DNA of 64,000 nt. Source: Bacteroidetes bacterium MED-G20 (GTDB lineage: Bacteria > Bacteroidota > Bacteroidia > Flavobacteriales_D > Parvicellaceae). The notes beneath the pieces are model-generated. The model was not told the origin of the DNA and searched no databases. It saw nothing but the letters and a program-made list of their open reading frames with translations. Below, piece after piece: positions 32,036-41,885 of this stretch. The position numbers were made by a program, and so were the translations under genes. Position 1 is the first letter of the stretch; the number at the start of each line of letters is the position of its first letter. The stretch covers positions 31,724 through 95,723 of the forward strand of contig CAJJCR010000010.1 in assembly GCA_905182745.1 (NCBI GenBank). The letters run 5' to 3'.

Positions 32036-33087
32036 TGGATTATAAAAAAATCATACTTATAACAGGTGGTGCTGGCTTTATTGGCTCCCATGTGGTTAGA
32101 AAAATGATTAATCAATACCCTGAATACTTTATAGTTAATTTAGATAAATTAACCTATGCAGGTAACTTAAATAATCTAAAGGATATTGAAAATAAATCCA
32201 ATTATAAATTTGAAAATATTGATATTAATAACGAAGATGCCGTTCAAATTTTATTTGAAAAATATTTATTTGATGGGGTAATTCATTTAGCTGCCGAATC
32301 TCATGTAGATCGTTCTATTTCAAATCCTGCTGAATTTGTGGCTACCAATGTCATTGGGACTTTAAATTTATTAAACACCTGTAGAAAAAATTGGAAAAGT
32401 TTTGAAAATAAATGTTTTTATCATATTTCCACCGATGAGGTATATGGTTCTTTAGGAGAAACAGGATTTTTTTACGAGACTACTTCTTACGATCCAAGGA
32501 GTCCTTACTCCGCATCCAAAGCAAGCTCCGACCATCTTGTTAGGGCATATGGTCATACCTATGGCTTGCCAATTAAAATTTCAAATTGCAGTAATAATTA
32601 TGGTTCTCATCAGTTTCCAGAAAAACTTATCCCATTAATTATAAATAATATTCAAAATAAAAAGTCTCTTCCAATATATGGAAAAGGAGAAAATGTAAGA
32701 GATTGGCTTTGGGTAGAAGACCATGCTAATGCTATCGATTTAATTTTTCAAAAAGGAAGGATTGGCGAAACTTATAATATTGGTGGTCATAACGAGTGGA
32801 AGAATATTGATTTGGTTAACCTGTTATGTGACATAATGGATAATAGACTTTCTAACTCTAAGGGAGAATCTAGAAAGCTTATAACTTATGTAAAAGACAG
32901 AGCTGGGCACGATTTGAGATATGCTATTGACGCTACAAAAATTCAAAAAGAGTTAGGGTTTACTCCATCGGTAACCTTTGAAGAAGGACTGGCCAATACA
33001 GTAGATTGGTATTTAAATAACAAAGAATGGTTAGATAATGTTACAAGCGGATCTTATCAAAACTATTACCGTCAATATTATAATTAA
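32023..33087 (+). CDS. rmlB: dTDP-glucose 4,6-dehydratase
   Basis: ILITGGAGFIGSHVVRKM...LDKLTYAGNLNNL...HLAAESHVDRSI...STDEVYGSLGETGFFYETTSYDPRSPYSASKASSDHLV. Confidence 0.93.
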   Translation: MDIVMDYKKIILITGGAGFIGSHVVRKMINQYPEYFIVNLDKLTYAGNLNNLKDIENKSNYKFENIDINNEDAVQILFEKYLFDGVIHLAAESHVDRSISNPAEFVATNVIGTLNLLNTCRKNWKSFENKCFYHISTDEVYGSLGETGFFYETTSYDPRSPYSASKASSDHLVRAYGHTYGLPIKISNCSNNYGSHQFPEKLIPLIINNIQNKKSLPIYGKGENVRDWLWVEDHANAIDLIFQKGRIGETYNIGGHNEWKNIDLVNLLCDIMDNRLSNSKGESRKLITYVKDRAGHDLRYAIDATKIQKELGFTPSVTFEEGLANTVDWYLNNKEWLDNVTSGSYQNYYRQYYN

Positions 33088-33839
33088 TGGGTTTATTTAG
33101 TCGTATTTTTCCTAAAAAAGAATTAACCATTGAGCCTGTAGATCTAAGCTTTTTGTCAAACGATATTCATTCCCATTTAATCCCTGGTATCGATGATGGA
33201 TCTCCTGATATGGAGACTACAATAATATTGCTTAAAAAATTTATTGATTTAGGATATAAAAAAGTAATAACCACCCCACATATAATGAGTGATTATTATA
33301 AAAACACGCCAGAAATAATACTTTCTGGATTAGATAAAGTTAAAGCAGAAATAATAAACAATAACTTAGATATTGAAATCGAAGCTGCTGCAGAATATAA
33401 TTTGGAACCAGAGTTTGAAGACTTATTAGAAAAAAACAATTTACTTACGTTTGGACCTGAAAAGTATCTTCTTTTCGAACTATCTTTTTTTGATGAACCT
33501 CCTAGAGTAAACGAAATTATTTGGAAAATGAGAGAAAAGGGAGTTTCACCAGTTCTTGCTCATGTAGAACGTTATGCTTACTGGCATAAAGATTACGACA
33601 AAATAGAAGAAATGATTAACAGAGGCGTAAAGCTTCAATTAAATATTGGGTCTATAACAGGAGCTTATGGTCCTGAAGTAAAAAAAGTTGCTGATAGACT
33701 AATAAAAGATAAAGTCATTGATTTTGTTGGTAGTGATTGCCATCACGAACAGCACCTAGAAATGATTACTCATGCGTGTAGACTGCCTATTTTTCATTCT
33801 CTAGTTCAGCAAGAACAAATTTTAAATAAATCATTATAG
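33087..33839 (+). CDS. CpsB/CapC-type PHP tyrosine phosphatase
   Basis: NDIHSHLIPGIDDGSPDMETTIILLKKFIDLGYKKVITTPHIM...PVLAHVERY...VGSDCHHE. Confidence 0.9.
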   Translation: MGLFSRIFPKKELTIEPVDLSFLSNDIHSHLIPGIDDGSPDMETTIILLKKFIDLGYKKVITTPHIMSDYYKNTPEIILSGLDKVKAEIINNNLDIEIEAAAEYNLEPEFEDLLEKNNLLTFGPEKYLLFELSFFDEPPRVNEIIWKMREKGVSPVLAHVERYAYWHKDYDKIEEMINRGVKLQLNIGSITGAYGPEVKKVADRLIKDKVIDFVGSDCHHEQHLEMITHACRLPIFHSLVQQEQILNKSL

Positions 33840-34718
33840 TATAGTAGCACTTGAAGTAGGAATAGACCTATCTACTTTTTTAAATAATCCTTGCAACACT
33901 TTTCCTGGTCCAACTTCAATTACTTCAATATTTTTATTTTCTAAAATATTCTTCATTGACTGGGTCCATTTTACAGGCGCAGTTAATTGTGCAATTAAGT
34001 TGGCTTTTATTTGTTCAGCATCTATTACAGCTTCGCCACTTACATTTTGGTAAATTGGACATATTGGATTACTAAATAAAGTATGATCAATTGCATTTTT
34101 TAATTCGTTTTTTGCAGATTCCATTAAAGGAGAATGGAACGCTCCTCCAACAGGTAATTTTATTGCTCTTCTTGCTCCAGCAGCTGTTAGTTTTTCAATT
34201 GCTATGTCAATGGCATTCATTTCACCAGAAATCACAAGCTGTCCAGGGCAATTGTAATTTGCTGGAACTACTGTCCCTTCAATAGTACTACAAATCTCTT
34301 CAACAATATTATCTTTAAGACCTAAAATTGCAGCCATTGTGGATGGCTTTTCTTCACAGGATTTTTGCATTGCCAATGCTCTTTTATGAACTAAAGTTAA
34401 ACCATCTTCAAACGAAAGACATTTATTTGCCACTAAAGCTGAAATTTCACCCAGTGAATGTCCAGCTACCATATCTGGTTTAAAATTTTCACCTAAAGTG
34501 ATAGCAAGAATTACTGAATGTAAGAATATAGCAGGTTGGGTAACTTTTGTTTGTTTCAGCTCCTGATCTGTTCCATGGAACATAATATCTGAAATATTGA
34601 AACCTAAAATGTCATTGGATTTTAGAAATAAATTTTTTGCAGACTTATTTGAGTCAAATAAATCTTTTCCCATTCCTGAAAATTGGGCTCCTTGACCAGG
34701 AAAAACATATGCTTTCAT
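33834..34718 (-). CDS. fabD: Malonyl-CoA:ACP transacylase
   Basis: MKAYVFPGQGAQFSGMGKDLFD...VAGHSLGEISALVA...GGAFHSPLM. Confidence 0.95.
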   Translation of the reverse strand: MKAYVFPGQGAQFSGMGKDLFDSNKSAKNLFLKSNDILGFNISDIMFHGTDQELKQTKVTQPAIFLHSVILAITLGENFKPDMVAGHSLGEISALVANKCLSFEDGLTLVHKRALAMQKSCEEKPSTMAAILGLKDNIVEEICSTIEGTVVPANYNCPGQLVISGEMNAIDIAIEKLTAAGARRAIKLPVGGAFHSPLMESAKNELKNAIDHTLFSNPICPIYQNVSGEAVIDAEQIKANLIAQLTAPVKWTQSMKNILENKNIEVIEVGPGKVLQGLFKKVDRSIPTSSATIL

Positions 34719-34726
34719 AATATTAA

Positions 34727-35440
34727 TTAATCTCTATTTCCAAAAAGTCTTAGCAACATTAAAAATAGATTGATAAAATCCAAGTACAACGTTAGAGCTC
34801 CTAAAACCATCATTTTTTGAGCTGTTTCGGACCCTTGGTCAATTTGATTTCCAATATTTTTAATCTTTTGCACATCATAAGCAGTTAGACCTGTAAATAC
34901 TAAAACTCCAATTATTGAAATAATGTAATCCATTAACGAACTTCCAATAAACATATTTACAATACTTGCTACAACAATTCCTACTACACCCATCATTAAT
35001 AAACTACCCATTTTTGTTAAATCTGTTTTGGTTGTATAACCAGTAAGGGCCATAATGCCAAAAGTCAATGCACTAATAAAAAACGTAGTTGCGATTGAGG
35101 AAGTTGAGTAAATAGCAAAAATGGTACTTAAGCTAATTCCAGTTAGTGTTGAATAAAGAATAAATATTCCTAATAAAAATTTCACACTGTATTTATTAAA
35201 TCCAAATCCTATTAACATTACTAATCCTAATGGAGCAAGTGTTGAAACCCATCCAAAAGTTGTTAATCCCCCTTCATAACCAATTATATAGTGTTTCATT
35301 TCTTCACTTGCAAACCATACAGCAGAAATACCTGAAATTATAAGGGCTGTAAACATTAAAGAAAAAACATTAGCCACAAAACTGCTCGTATAGGTTCTAG
35401 ACTTAGATTTGGTATAATTATTTATTTTTATTGGTTCCAT
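34727..35440 (-). CDS. Bax inhibitor-1/YccA family membrane protein
   Basis: Seven-TM; GLTAYDVQKIKNIG ... ALTLYLDFINLFLMLLRLFGNRD. Confidence 0.92.
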   Translation of the reverse strand: MEPIKINNYTKSKSRTYTSSFVANVFSLMFTALIISGISAVWFASEEMKHYIIGYEGGLTTFGWVSTLAPLGLVMLIGFGFNKYSVKFLLGIFILYSTLTGISLSTIFAIYSTSSIATTFFISALTFGIMALTGYTTKTDLTKMGSLLMMGVVGIVVASIVNMFIGSSLMDYIISIIGVLVFTGLTAYDVQKIKNIGNQIDQGSETAQKMMVLGALTLYLDFINLFLMLLRLFGNRD

Positions 35441-35459
35441 ATTGTAACTTAAACTTTAA

Positions 35460-35804
35460 TTAAAGCTGTTCTTTTAGTTTCAGCAAAAATGATTTTATTT
35501 TCACCATTTTATCCAATATTAATTTCTGATTTTTTAGTTCTGAAATATCAGCTTTTAAAACATCTTTAGCTCCATTTAATGTATAACCCCTTTCCTTTAC
35601 TAAGTGGTAAATTAAATGACAATTCTTGACGTCTTCCTTGGTGAATTGACGATTTCCTTTATTATTTTTTTTTGGTTTGAGTATTTCAAACTCTTTTTCC
35701 CAAAATCTAATAAGAGATGTGTTGACATTAAGCATTTTAGCTAATTCACCTATACTATAATATATCTTTGGAGATTTATCAATATCAAAATTAATAAAAT
35801 CCAT
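35460..35804 (-). CDS. MerR family transcriptional regulator
   Basis: YYSIGELAKMLNVNTSLIRFWEKEFEILKPKKNNKGNRQFTKEDVK. Confidence 0.92.
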   Translation of the reverse strand: MDFINFDIDKSPKIYYSIGELAKMLNVNTSLIRFWEKEFEILKPKKNNKGNRQFTKEDVKNCHLIYHLVKERGYTLNGAKDVLKADISELKNQKLILDKMVKIKSFLLKLKEQL

Positions 35805-35805
35805 T

Positions 35806-36774
35806 TTATAGAGATTGAGTTGGGCGAGAAGAAATCTCTATCACTTTATCGTACTCCTCAGGACTTAAATCATTAAAAAAGAAATTAACTGGGTTAATTT
35901 GTCTTTTATTTTTGAAAACTTCGTAATGAAGATGCGGTCCAGTAGATTGACCAGTATTTCCAACATAACCTATATGGTCTCCTCTTTTTACTTTTTGACC
36001 TTTTTTACACTTGAATTTACTACAATGCGCATATCTTGTTTTGTATCCATAGCCATGATTAATTAAAATGGTTTTTCCATAGCCACCTGTCCATCCAACT
36101 TTTTCAATTACACCATCGCCAGTTGCATATATTTCAGTCCCAATTGGAGCTGTGAAATCCATTCCTTTATGCATTTTAAGAATTTTATATATAGGATGCA
36201 TTCTCATGCCAAATCCAGAAGCAATTCTAGTTAAATCTCTATTGTTGATAGGTTGAATACTTGGTATTGCCTTGAGCATTTTTTGCTTTTCCTTGGTAAT
36301 TTCAAAAACCTCATCAAAAGATTTGGATTGAGAAGAAAGTTTTTTCTCAATTAGTTCTAATTTTTGAACTATTTCGACCACCAATTCGCCGTACTCAATA
36401 TTTTCATATTTTTTGAATTTGATTGGATTTCCACCTGTTCCAAGTTTTCTTTTGTGATCTGGGTAAGGATCGGCCTCAAAAATAGCTCTATAAATATTAT
36501 CATCTTTGTTTTGAATGTCGTTAAGAACTTCAAGAATAAGGTTAAGATCTTTATTGAAAACGGATATTTCTTGTCTTAAACTTTGGTTTTCTTTTGCGGC
36601 TTCTTTTTGTATAAATGATTTGATATTATAAAACGAAAATGAAAGTATTAAAACAGAAACAACTACAGATGCAATTAAATAATAAGAAAGTCTCTTAAAC
36701 TTATCCCATAGGGTTAAGTTTATCTTTTCATAATTTAGAGTATTTGGATTGTATTTGTAATTCGTATTTTTCAA
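35806..36774 (-). CDS. M23 family metallopeptidase (TTG start)
   Basis: GFGMRMHPIYKILKMHKGMDFTAPIGTEIYATGDGVIEKVGWTGGYGKTILINHGYGYKTRYAH...GDHIGYVGNTGQSTGPHLHYEVFKN. Confidence 0.94.
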   Translation of the reverse strand: MKNTNYKYNPNTLNYEKINLTLWDKFKRLSYYLIASVVVSVLILSFSFYNIKSFIQKEAAKENQSLRQEISVFNKDLNLILEVLNDIQNKDDNIYRAIFEADPYPDHKRKLGTGGNPIKFKKYENIEYGELVVEIVQKLELIEKKLSSQSKSFDEVFEITKEKQKMLKAIPSIQPINNRDLTRIASGFGMRMHPIYKILKMHKGMDFTAPIGTEIYATGDGVIEKVGWTGGYGKTILINHGYGYKTRYAHCSKFKCKKGQKVKRGDHIGYVGNTGQSTGPHLHYEVFKNKRQINPVNFFFNDLSPEEYDKVIEISSRPTQSL

Positions 36775-36870
36775 ATTGTACTAAATTTACGCGAATTTAA
36801 TCATTTTTATTTTAAGTTATATACATCTTCTTAACCCAGTTTTGTTGAGAACAAATCAAAAACTAATATC

Positions 36871-37971
36871 ATGAATTCTATTTATATCATTTTCACATTT
36901 TTATTATTTAGTTCATTTTCTTTAAAGCAATCCTATTCGAGCTATAATAGCCACTTTACAAAACTTTATCAAAATGATACTCTCCAAAAAAAGAAAGATA
37001 CCATAAATTTAATTGCAGTTGGGGATATTATGATGGGTACCAATTTCCCAAATAAAAGCTATTTACCCAATAAAGATGGAGCAGATTTATTTAAGAACGT
37101 TGAAAGTTTTTTAAATAAAGGAGATATCACTTTTGGTAATTTGGAGGGAGTTATTGGCAATGGGGGAATTCCTAAATCTTGTAATAATCCAAAATATTGT
37201 TATACTTTTCGAATGCCAGAACATTATATTTCTAATATTAAAAATGCAGGATTTGACTTGTTAAGTATCGCAAATAATCACGCGAATGATTTTGGCTCGG
37301 AAGGCAGAAAGAAAACTGCATCAGTTTTAAAAACTGCTGAAATAAATTTCGCAGGTTCATTGGATAAGCCGTACACAGTTTTTACCAAAAAAAATATTAA
37401 GTATGGGTTTCTTTCAACTGCTCCAAATAGTGGTTGCTTTAATATGAAAAATTATTCTAAAGTAGTGGAGTATGTAAAGTATTTGGATTCACTATGTGAT
37501 ATTGTTATTGTTTCTTTTCATTCCGGAGCAGAAGGTTATAAAGCAATTCATACTCCAAGAGTTGATGAGATTTTCTTAGGAAATAACAGAGGGAGTGTTT
37601 ATGAATTTGCTCATTTATGTATTGATGCAGGTGCTGATGTTCTTCTAGGCCACGGCCCTCATGTTACAAGAGCAGTTGAATTATATAAAAATAGATTTAT
37701 TACTTATAGTATGGGGAATTTCTGTACTTATGCCCGGTTCAATTTAAAAGGGCCATGTGGTGTTGCTCCAATTTTTGATCTTAGTTTAAATTCTAAAGGT
37801 GAGTTTATTGCTGCAAAAGTAATTTCTATAAAGCAAGTAGGAGAAGGAATTCCATTAGTTGATTCTTCCAAAGGTGCTTGGCAATATGTAGAAAGCCTAT
37901 CCAAAGAAGATTTTCCAGAATCAGCTTTAATTTTTAGTGAAAAACAGAGTGTTATAACAAAAGCACCCTAA
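36871..37971 (+). CDS. CapA family protein (poly-gamma-glutamate biosynthesis-like metallophosphatase)
   Basis: INLIAVGDIMMGTNFP...FGNLEGVIG...GFDLLSIANNHANDFG...VIVSFHSGAEG...GADVLLGHGPHVTRAVELYKNRFITYSMGNF. Confidence 0.9.
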   Translation: MNSIYIIFTFLLFSSFSLKQSYSSYNSHFTKLYQNDTLQKKKDTINLIAVGDIMMGTNFPNKSYLPNKDGADLFKNVESFLNKGDITFGNLEGVIGNGGIPKSCNNPKYCYTFRMPEHYISNIKNAGFDLLSIANNHANDFGSEGRKKTASVLKTAEINFAGSLDKPYTVFTKKNIKYGFLSTAPNSGCFNMKNYSKVVEYVKYLDSLCDIVIVSFHSGAEGYKAIHTPRVDEIFLGNNRGSVYEFAHLCIDAGADVLLGHGPHVTRAVELYKNRFITYSMGNFCTYARFNLKGPCGVAPIFDLSLNSKGEFIAAKVISIKQVGEGIPLVDSSKGAWQYVESLSKEDFPESALIFSEKQSVITKAP

Positions 37972-38083
37972 AAATATTTTCCTACTATTTATTATGATAA
38001 AAAGGCACTAAAATTCTATAATCATTAAAATAGTATATTTAAAATAAATAACTTTACTCTTAATTAATACCACACAATAATTT

Positions 38084-40717
38084 ATGAATTCAAAAGATAT
38101 AAGAGCCGCTTTTTTTTCATTTTTTAAGGCTAAAAATCATAGTATTGAAAAATCTGCACCTATGGTGGTTAAGGATGACCCAACTCTTATGTTTACCAAT
38201 GCAGGTATGAATCAATTCAAAGATATTTTTCTTGAGTTTGAGATTCCTAAAAATAAAAGAGTTGCCAATACCCAAAAATGTCTAAGAGTTTCAGGAAAAC
38301 ACAACGATTTGGAAGAGGTTGGTGTTGACACTTACCATCATACAATGTTTGAAATGTTGGGTAATTGGTCTTTTGGAGATTATTTCAAGAAAGAGGCAAT
38401 TCAATGGTCTTGGGAACTTTTTATAGAAGTTTATAAAATAGACAAAAGCAAGCTGTATGTCACTGTTTTTCAAGGGGATGAAGAAGATGGAACCAGCTTT
38501 GATAAAGAATCGTATGAATTTTGGGAAAATTTACTTTCTAGCGATAGAATATTAAAATTTGGGAAAAAAGATAATTTTTGGGAAATGGGTACTCAAGGTC
38601 CATGTGGTCCAAGTTCTGAAATTCATATTGATTTAAGAAATGATGAAGAAATTCTTCAAATACCTGGGAAAGACTTGGTAAATAAAGACCATCCTCAAGT
38701 TGTTGAATTATGGAATCTTGTTTTTATGGAGTACAATAGAAATTCTGATGGTTCATTAGCTCCTTTAAAAAATAAGCATGTTGATACTGGAATGGGATTG
38801 GAAAGACTGGCTATGGTTCTTCAGAATAAGAATAGCAACTATGATACAGATGTTTTTAAACCAATAATTGATTCTTTAGAGTCTATCGCTAATAAAAAAT
38901 ATCTATCTAGCAATTTAGATAACTCAGAAAATAAAGTAAACATTGCTTTTAGGGTAATTGTAGATCATCTGAGAGCAGTTTCTTTTTCAATTACAGATGG
39001 TCAGTTGCCATCCAATACTGGTGCTGGATATGTAATAAGGAGAATTTTAAGACGAGCAATTAGGTACGGTTATCAGTTTTTGGATTTAAAGGAGCCATTT
39101 ATTTATCAGTTAGTTCCCTCACTCGTAAATAATTTTGAAGGTGTATTTCAGGAGATAAGTCTTCAGAAAGATTTTATTAAAAAGATAATCCAAGAAGAAG
39201 AAATATCTTTTTTCAGGACCTTAAGTTCTGGTATCAAAAGAATGGAAGAAATTGTTAAGAGTCAAAAAAAACAACTAAAAAATACTATAAGCGGTCAATT
39301 GGCTTTTGAATTGTATGATAGATATGGGTTTCCTTTAGATCTTACTGAACTCATTGCATCTGAAAATAAGCTAAAAATAGATATTGTAGAATTTGATAAA
39401 TGTCTCAATGAACAAAAAAACAGATCTAAAATTGATGCTGTTAAACAGTACGGAGACTGGATAGTTTTAAAGCAAGATGATGTACAAGAATTTGTTGGAT
39501 ATGACCATTTAGATGCAAAAATCATTATTACCAAATACCGTTCATTAGTGGTTAAAGGAAAAACAAAATTTCAATTAATATTTAATTTAACTCCCTTTTA
39601 TCCCGAGGGTGGAGGTCAAGTTGGAGATACTGGTTTTATTGAAGACAGTCAAGGAAAGGTTCATATAAAGGATACTAAAAAAGAAAATGGGGTTATAGTT
39701 CATTATGTAGATGGGTTACCAAAGAATTTGAATTCTTCTTTCCATGGGAAAGTAGATAAAGAAAGAAGAGCTAAAATCTCTAAAAATCATTCTGCAACTC
39801 ATTTGTTGCACCACGCTCTTAGAGAAGTTTTAGGTGCTCATGTTGAACAAAAAGGATCTCTTGTCAACGAAAATTATTTAAGATTTGATTTTTCTCATTT
39901 TTCAAAGTTAAATTCTCAAGATATAGAACTAATAGAACAAAAAGTTAAGAAGCAAATTAGAGAAGCTAATCCTTTGATTGAAGAACGAAATATCCCAATG
40001 GAAATGGCCAAACAAAAGGGAGCAATTATGTTATTTGGGGAAAAGTATGGAGATTCAGTAAGAGTGATTCAATTTGGGAAATCTATAGAGTTATGTGGAG
40101 GAATACATGTTTCAAACAGTGCAAATATTGGAAATTTTAAAATCTCCTCAGAAAGCTCTATTTCCTCAGGAATAAGAAGAATTGAGGCTCTTTGTGATGA
40201 AAAAGCGGATGAAGTAATTAGTAATAAATTAAACGAGTATGAAGCAATTTCAAAGTTGTTAAAATATCCTCAAGAATTGTTGTCTACTGTAGAGCTGCTT
40301 CAATCAAATAATCAATCTCTACAAAAAAAGTTAGATTCCTATAATTTAGTAAGATTAAAAGAAGTTAAAAAACAATTGTTGTCCAATAGAAAAGAATTAG
40401 ATTCCTTTTCTATTATTGAAGATCAATCAGATTTATCTGCTGACGAAATGAAACAAATCATTTTTGAAATAAAAGCAGAAATGAAAAATTTAGTTGTTCT
40501 TTTATTAAGCAATCAAAACAATAAACCATTTATATCATTAATGATTTCAGAAGATTTAGTCAAGTCCAAAAATTGGAATGCTGGCTTAATTATTAGAGAG
40601 CTTGCAAAAGAAATTAACGGGGGAGGCGGTGGACAACCATTCTTTGCCACTGCAGGAGGGTCGGATGTGAATGGCCTTAAGAGTGTAACTCTAAAAGCTA
40701 GAGAAATATTTAGATAA
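38084..40717 (+). CDS. alaS: Alanyl-tRNA synthetase
   Basis: IRAAFFSFFKAKNHSIEKSAPMV...MFTNAGMNQFKDIF...HHTMFEMLGNWSFGDYFKKEAI...HSATHLLHHALREVLG; C-terminal GGGGGQPFFATAGG. Confidence 0.97.
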   Translation: MNSKDIRAAFFSFFKAKNHSIEKSAPMVVKDDPTLMFTNAGMNQFKDIFLEFEIPKNKRVANTQKCLRVSGKHNDLEEVGVDTYHHTMFEMLGNWSFGDYFKKEAIQWSWELFIEVYKIDKSKLYVTVFQGDEEDGTSFDKESYEFWENLLSSDRILKFGKKDNFWEMGTQGPCGPSSEIHIDLRNDEEILQIPGKDLVNKDHPQVVELWNLVFMEYNRNSDGSLAPLKNKHVDTGMGLERLAMVLQNKNSNYDTDVFKPIIDSLESIANKKYLSSNLDNSENKVNIAFRVIVDHLRAVSFSITDGQLPSNTGAGYVIRRILRRAIRYGYQFLDLKEPFIYQLVPSLVNNFEGVFQEISLQKDFIKKIIQEEEISFFRTLSSGIKRMEEIVKSQKKQLKNTISGQLAFELYDRYGFPLDLTELIASENKLKIDIVEFDKCLNEQKNRSKIDAVKQYGDWIVLKQDDVQEFVGYDHLDAKIIITKYRSLVVKGKTKFQLIFNLTPFYPEGGGQVGDTGFIEDSQGKVHIKDTKKENGVIVHYVDGLPKNLNSSFHGKVDKERRAKISKNHSATHLLHHALREVLGAHVEQKGSLVNENYLRFDFSHFSKLNSQDIELIEQKVKKQIREANPLIEERNIPMEMAKQKGAIMLFGEKYGDSVRVIQFGKSIELCGGIHVSNSANIGNFKISSESSISSGIRRIEALCDEKADEVISNKLNEYEAISKLLKYPQELLSTVELLQSNNQSLQKKLDSYNLVRLKEVKKQLLSNRKELDSFSIIEDQSDLSADEMKQIIFEIKAEMKNLVVLLLSNQNNKPFISLMISEDLVKSKNWNAGLIIRELAKEINGGGGGQPFFATAGGSDVNGLKSVTLKAREIFR

Positions 40718-41885
40718 CTGCAGGAACATATTTTTTAATATCCTCTAATTTAATATCTTTTTCAGATAGAATTATTAATCTTTCTATTACATTTCTAAGT
40801 TCTCTTATATTTCCTGTCCAATTCATTTTTATAAGTTCATCAATTGCCTTCTTAGAAATTTCTTTTTCTTTAATACCATGTTCTTTACAAATTTTCTCGA
40901 TGAAATAGTCGCAAAGCATAGGAATATCTTCTATTCTATCTTTAAGCGATGGTACTTTAATTGGGATAACATTTAGACGATGAAATAAATCTTCTCTAAA
41001 ATTCCCATTCTCTATTTCTTTTTTAAGATTTTTATTTGTTGCAGCTATTATTCTAGGGTTTACAGAAATTGATTTATTTCCTCCAACTCTGGTTATTTTG
41101 TTTTCTTGGAGAGCTCTTAGAACTTTAGATTGGGCTGAAAGACTCATGTCGCCAATCTCGTCTAGAAATAATGTTCCATTAATAGCCTGTTCAAATTTTC
41201 CTATTTTTTGTTTATGGGCAGATGTGAAAGAACCTTTTTCATGGCCAAATAATTCACTTTCGATTAATTCAGATGGAATTGCTGCACAGTTTATTTCCAC
41301 AAATAAATTTTTATTTCTACTACTTTTTTCATGAATCTGATTGGCAACCAATTCTTTTCCTGTTCCATTAGACCCAGTTATTAAGACCCTTGCATTTGAA
41401 TTTGCAACTTTAGTTATTAGTTCTAGTATAGATTGTATTTCCGGGCTTTGGCCAATTATTTCAGATTTAGATTTTATTTTCCTTTTTAAAATAGTGTTTT
41501 CTCTTTTTAGATGAATATTATCTAATGCGTTTCTAACACAAGTCAGAACTCTATTTAAATCTAATGGTTTTTCAATGTAATCAAAAGCTCCAATTTTCAA
41601 AGTCTTTACAGCTGTTTCAATATCCCCATGCCCGCTAATCATAACAATAGGAGATAAGATATTGTTTCCCACTATTTTTTTAAGTGTTTCTATTCCATCA
41701 ATTTTGGGCATTTTTATGTCACAAAATATTAAATCAAAGTTTTTTTCCTCTGCCATTTTATATCCCTCAATACCATCTTGAGCGGTTTCAACTAGGTATT
41801 TTTCAAACTCTAAGATTTCTTTTAAAGTTGTTCTAATTGAACGCTCATCATCTATGATTAGAATTTTCTTCAATTTTTCAACCAT
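40710..41885 (-). CDS. Sigma-54-dependent response regulator (NtrC/AtoC-like)
   Basis: Receiver ILIIDDERSIRTTLKEIL...IFCDIKMPKIDGIE; AAA+ SNGTGKELVANQIHEKS, ELFGHEKGSFTSA (GAFTGA variant), NWTGNIRELRNVIERLII. Confidence 0.93.
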   Translation of the reverse strand: MVEKLKKILIIDDERSIRTTLKEILEFEKYLVETAQDGIEGYKMAEEKNFDLIFCDIKMPKIDGIETLKKIVGNNILSPIVMISGHGDIETAVKTLKIGAFDYIEKPLDLNRVLTCVRNALDNIHLKRENTILKRKIKSKSEIIGQSPEIQSILELITKVANSNARVLITGSNGTGKELVANQIHEKSSRNKNLFVEINCAAIPSELIESELFGHEKGSFTSAHKQKIGKFEQAINGTLFLDEIGDMSLSAQSKVLRALQENKITRVGGNKSISVNPRIIAATNKNLKKEIENGNFREDLFHRLNVIPIKVPSLKDRIEDIPMLCDYFIEKICKEHGIKEKEISKKAIDELIKMNWTGNIRELRNVIERLIILSEKDIKLEDIKKYVPAVI

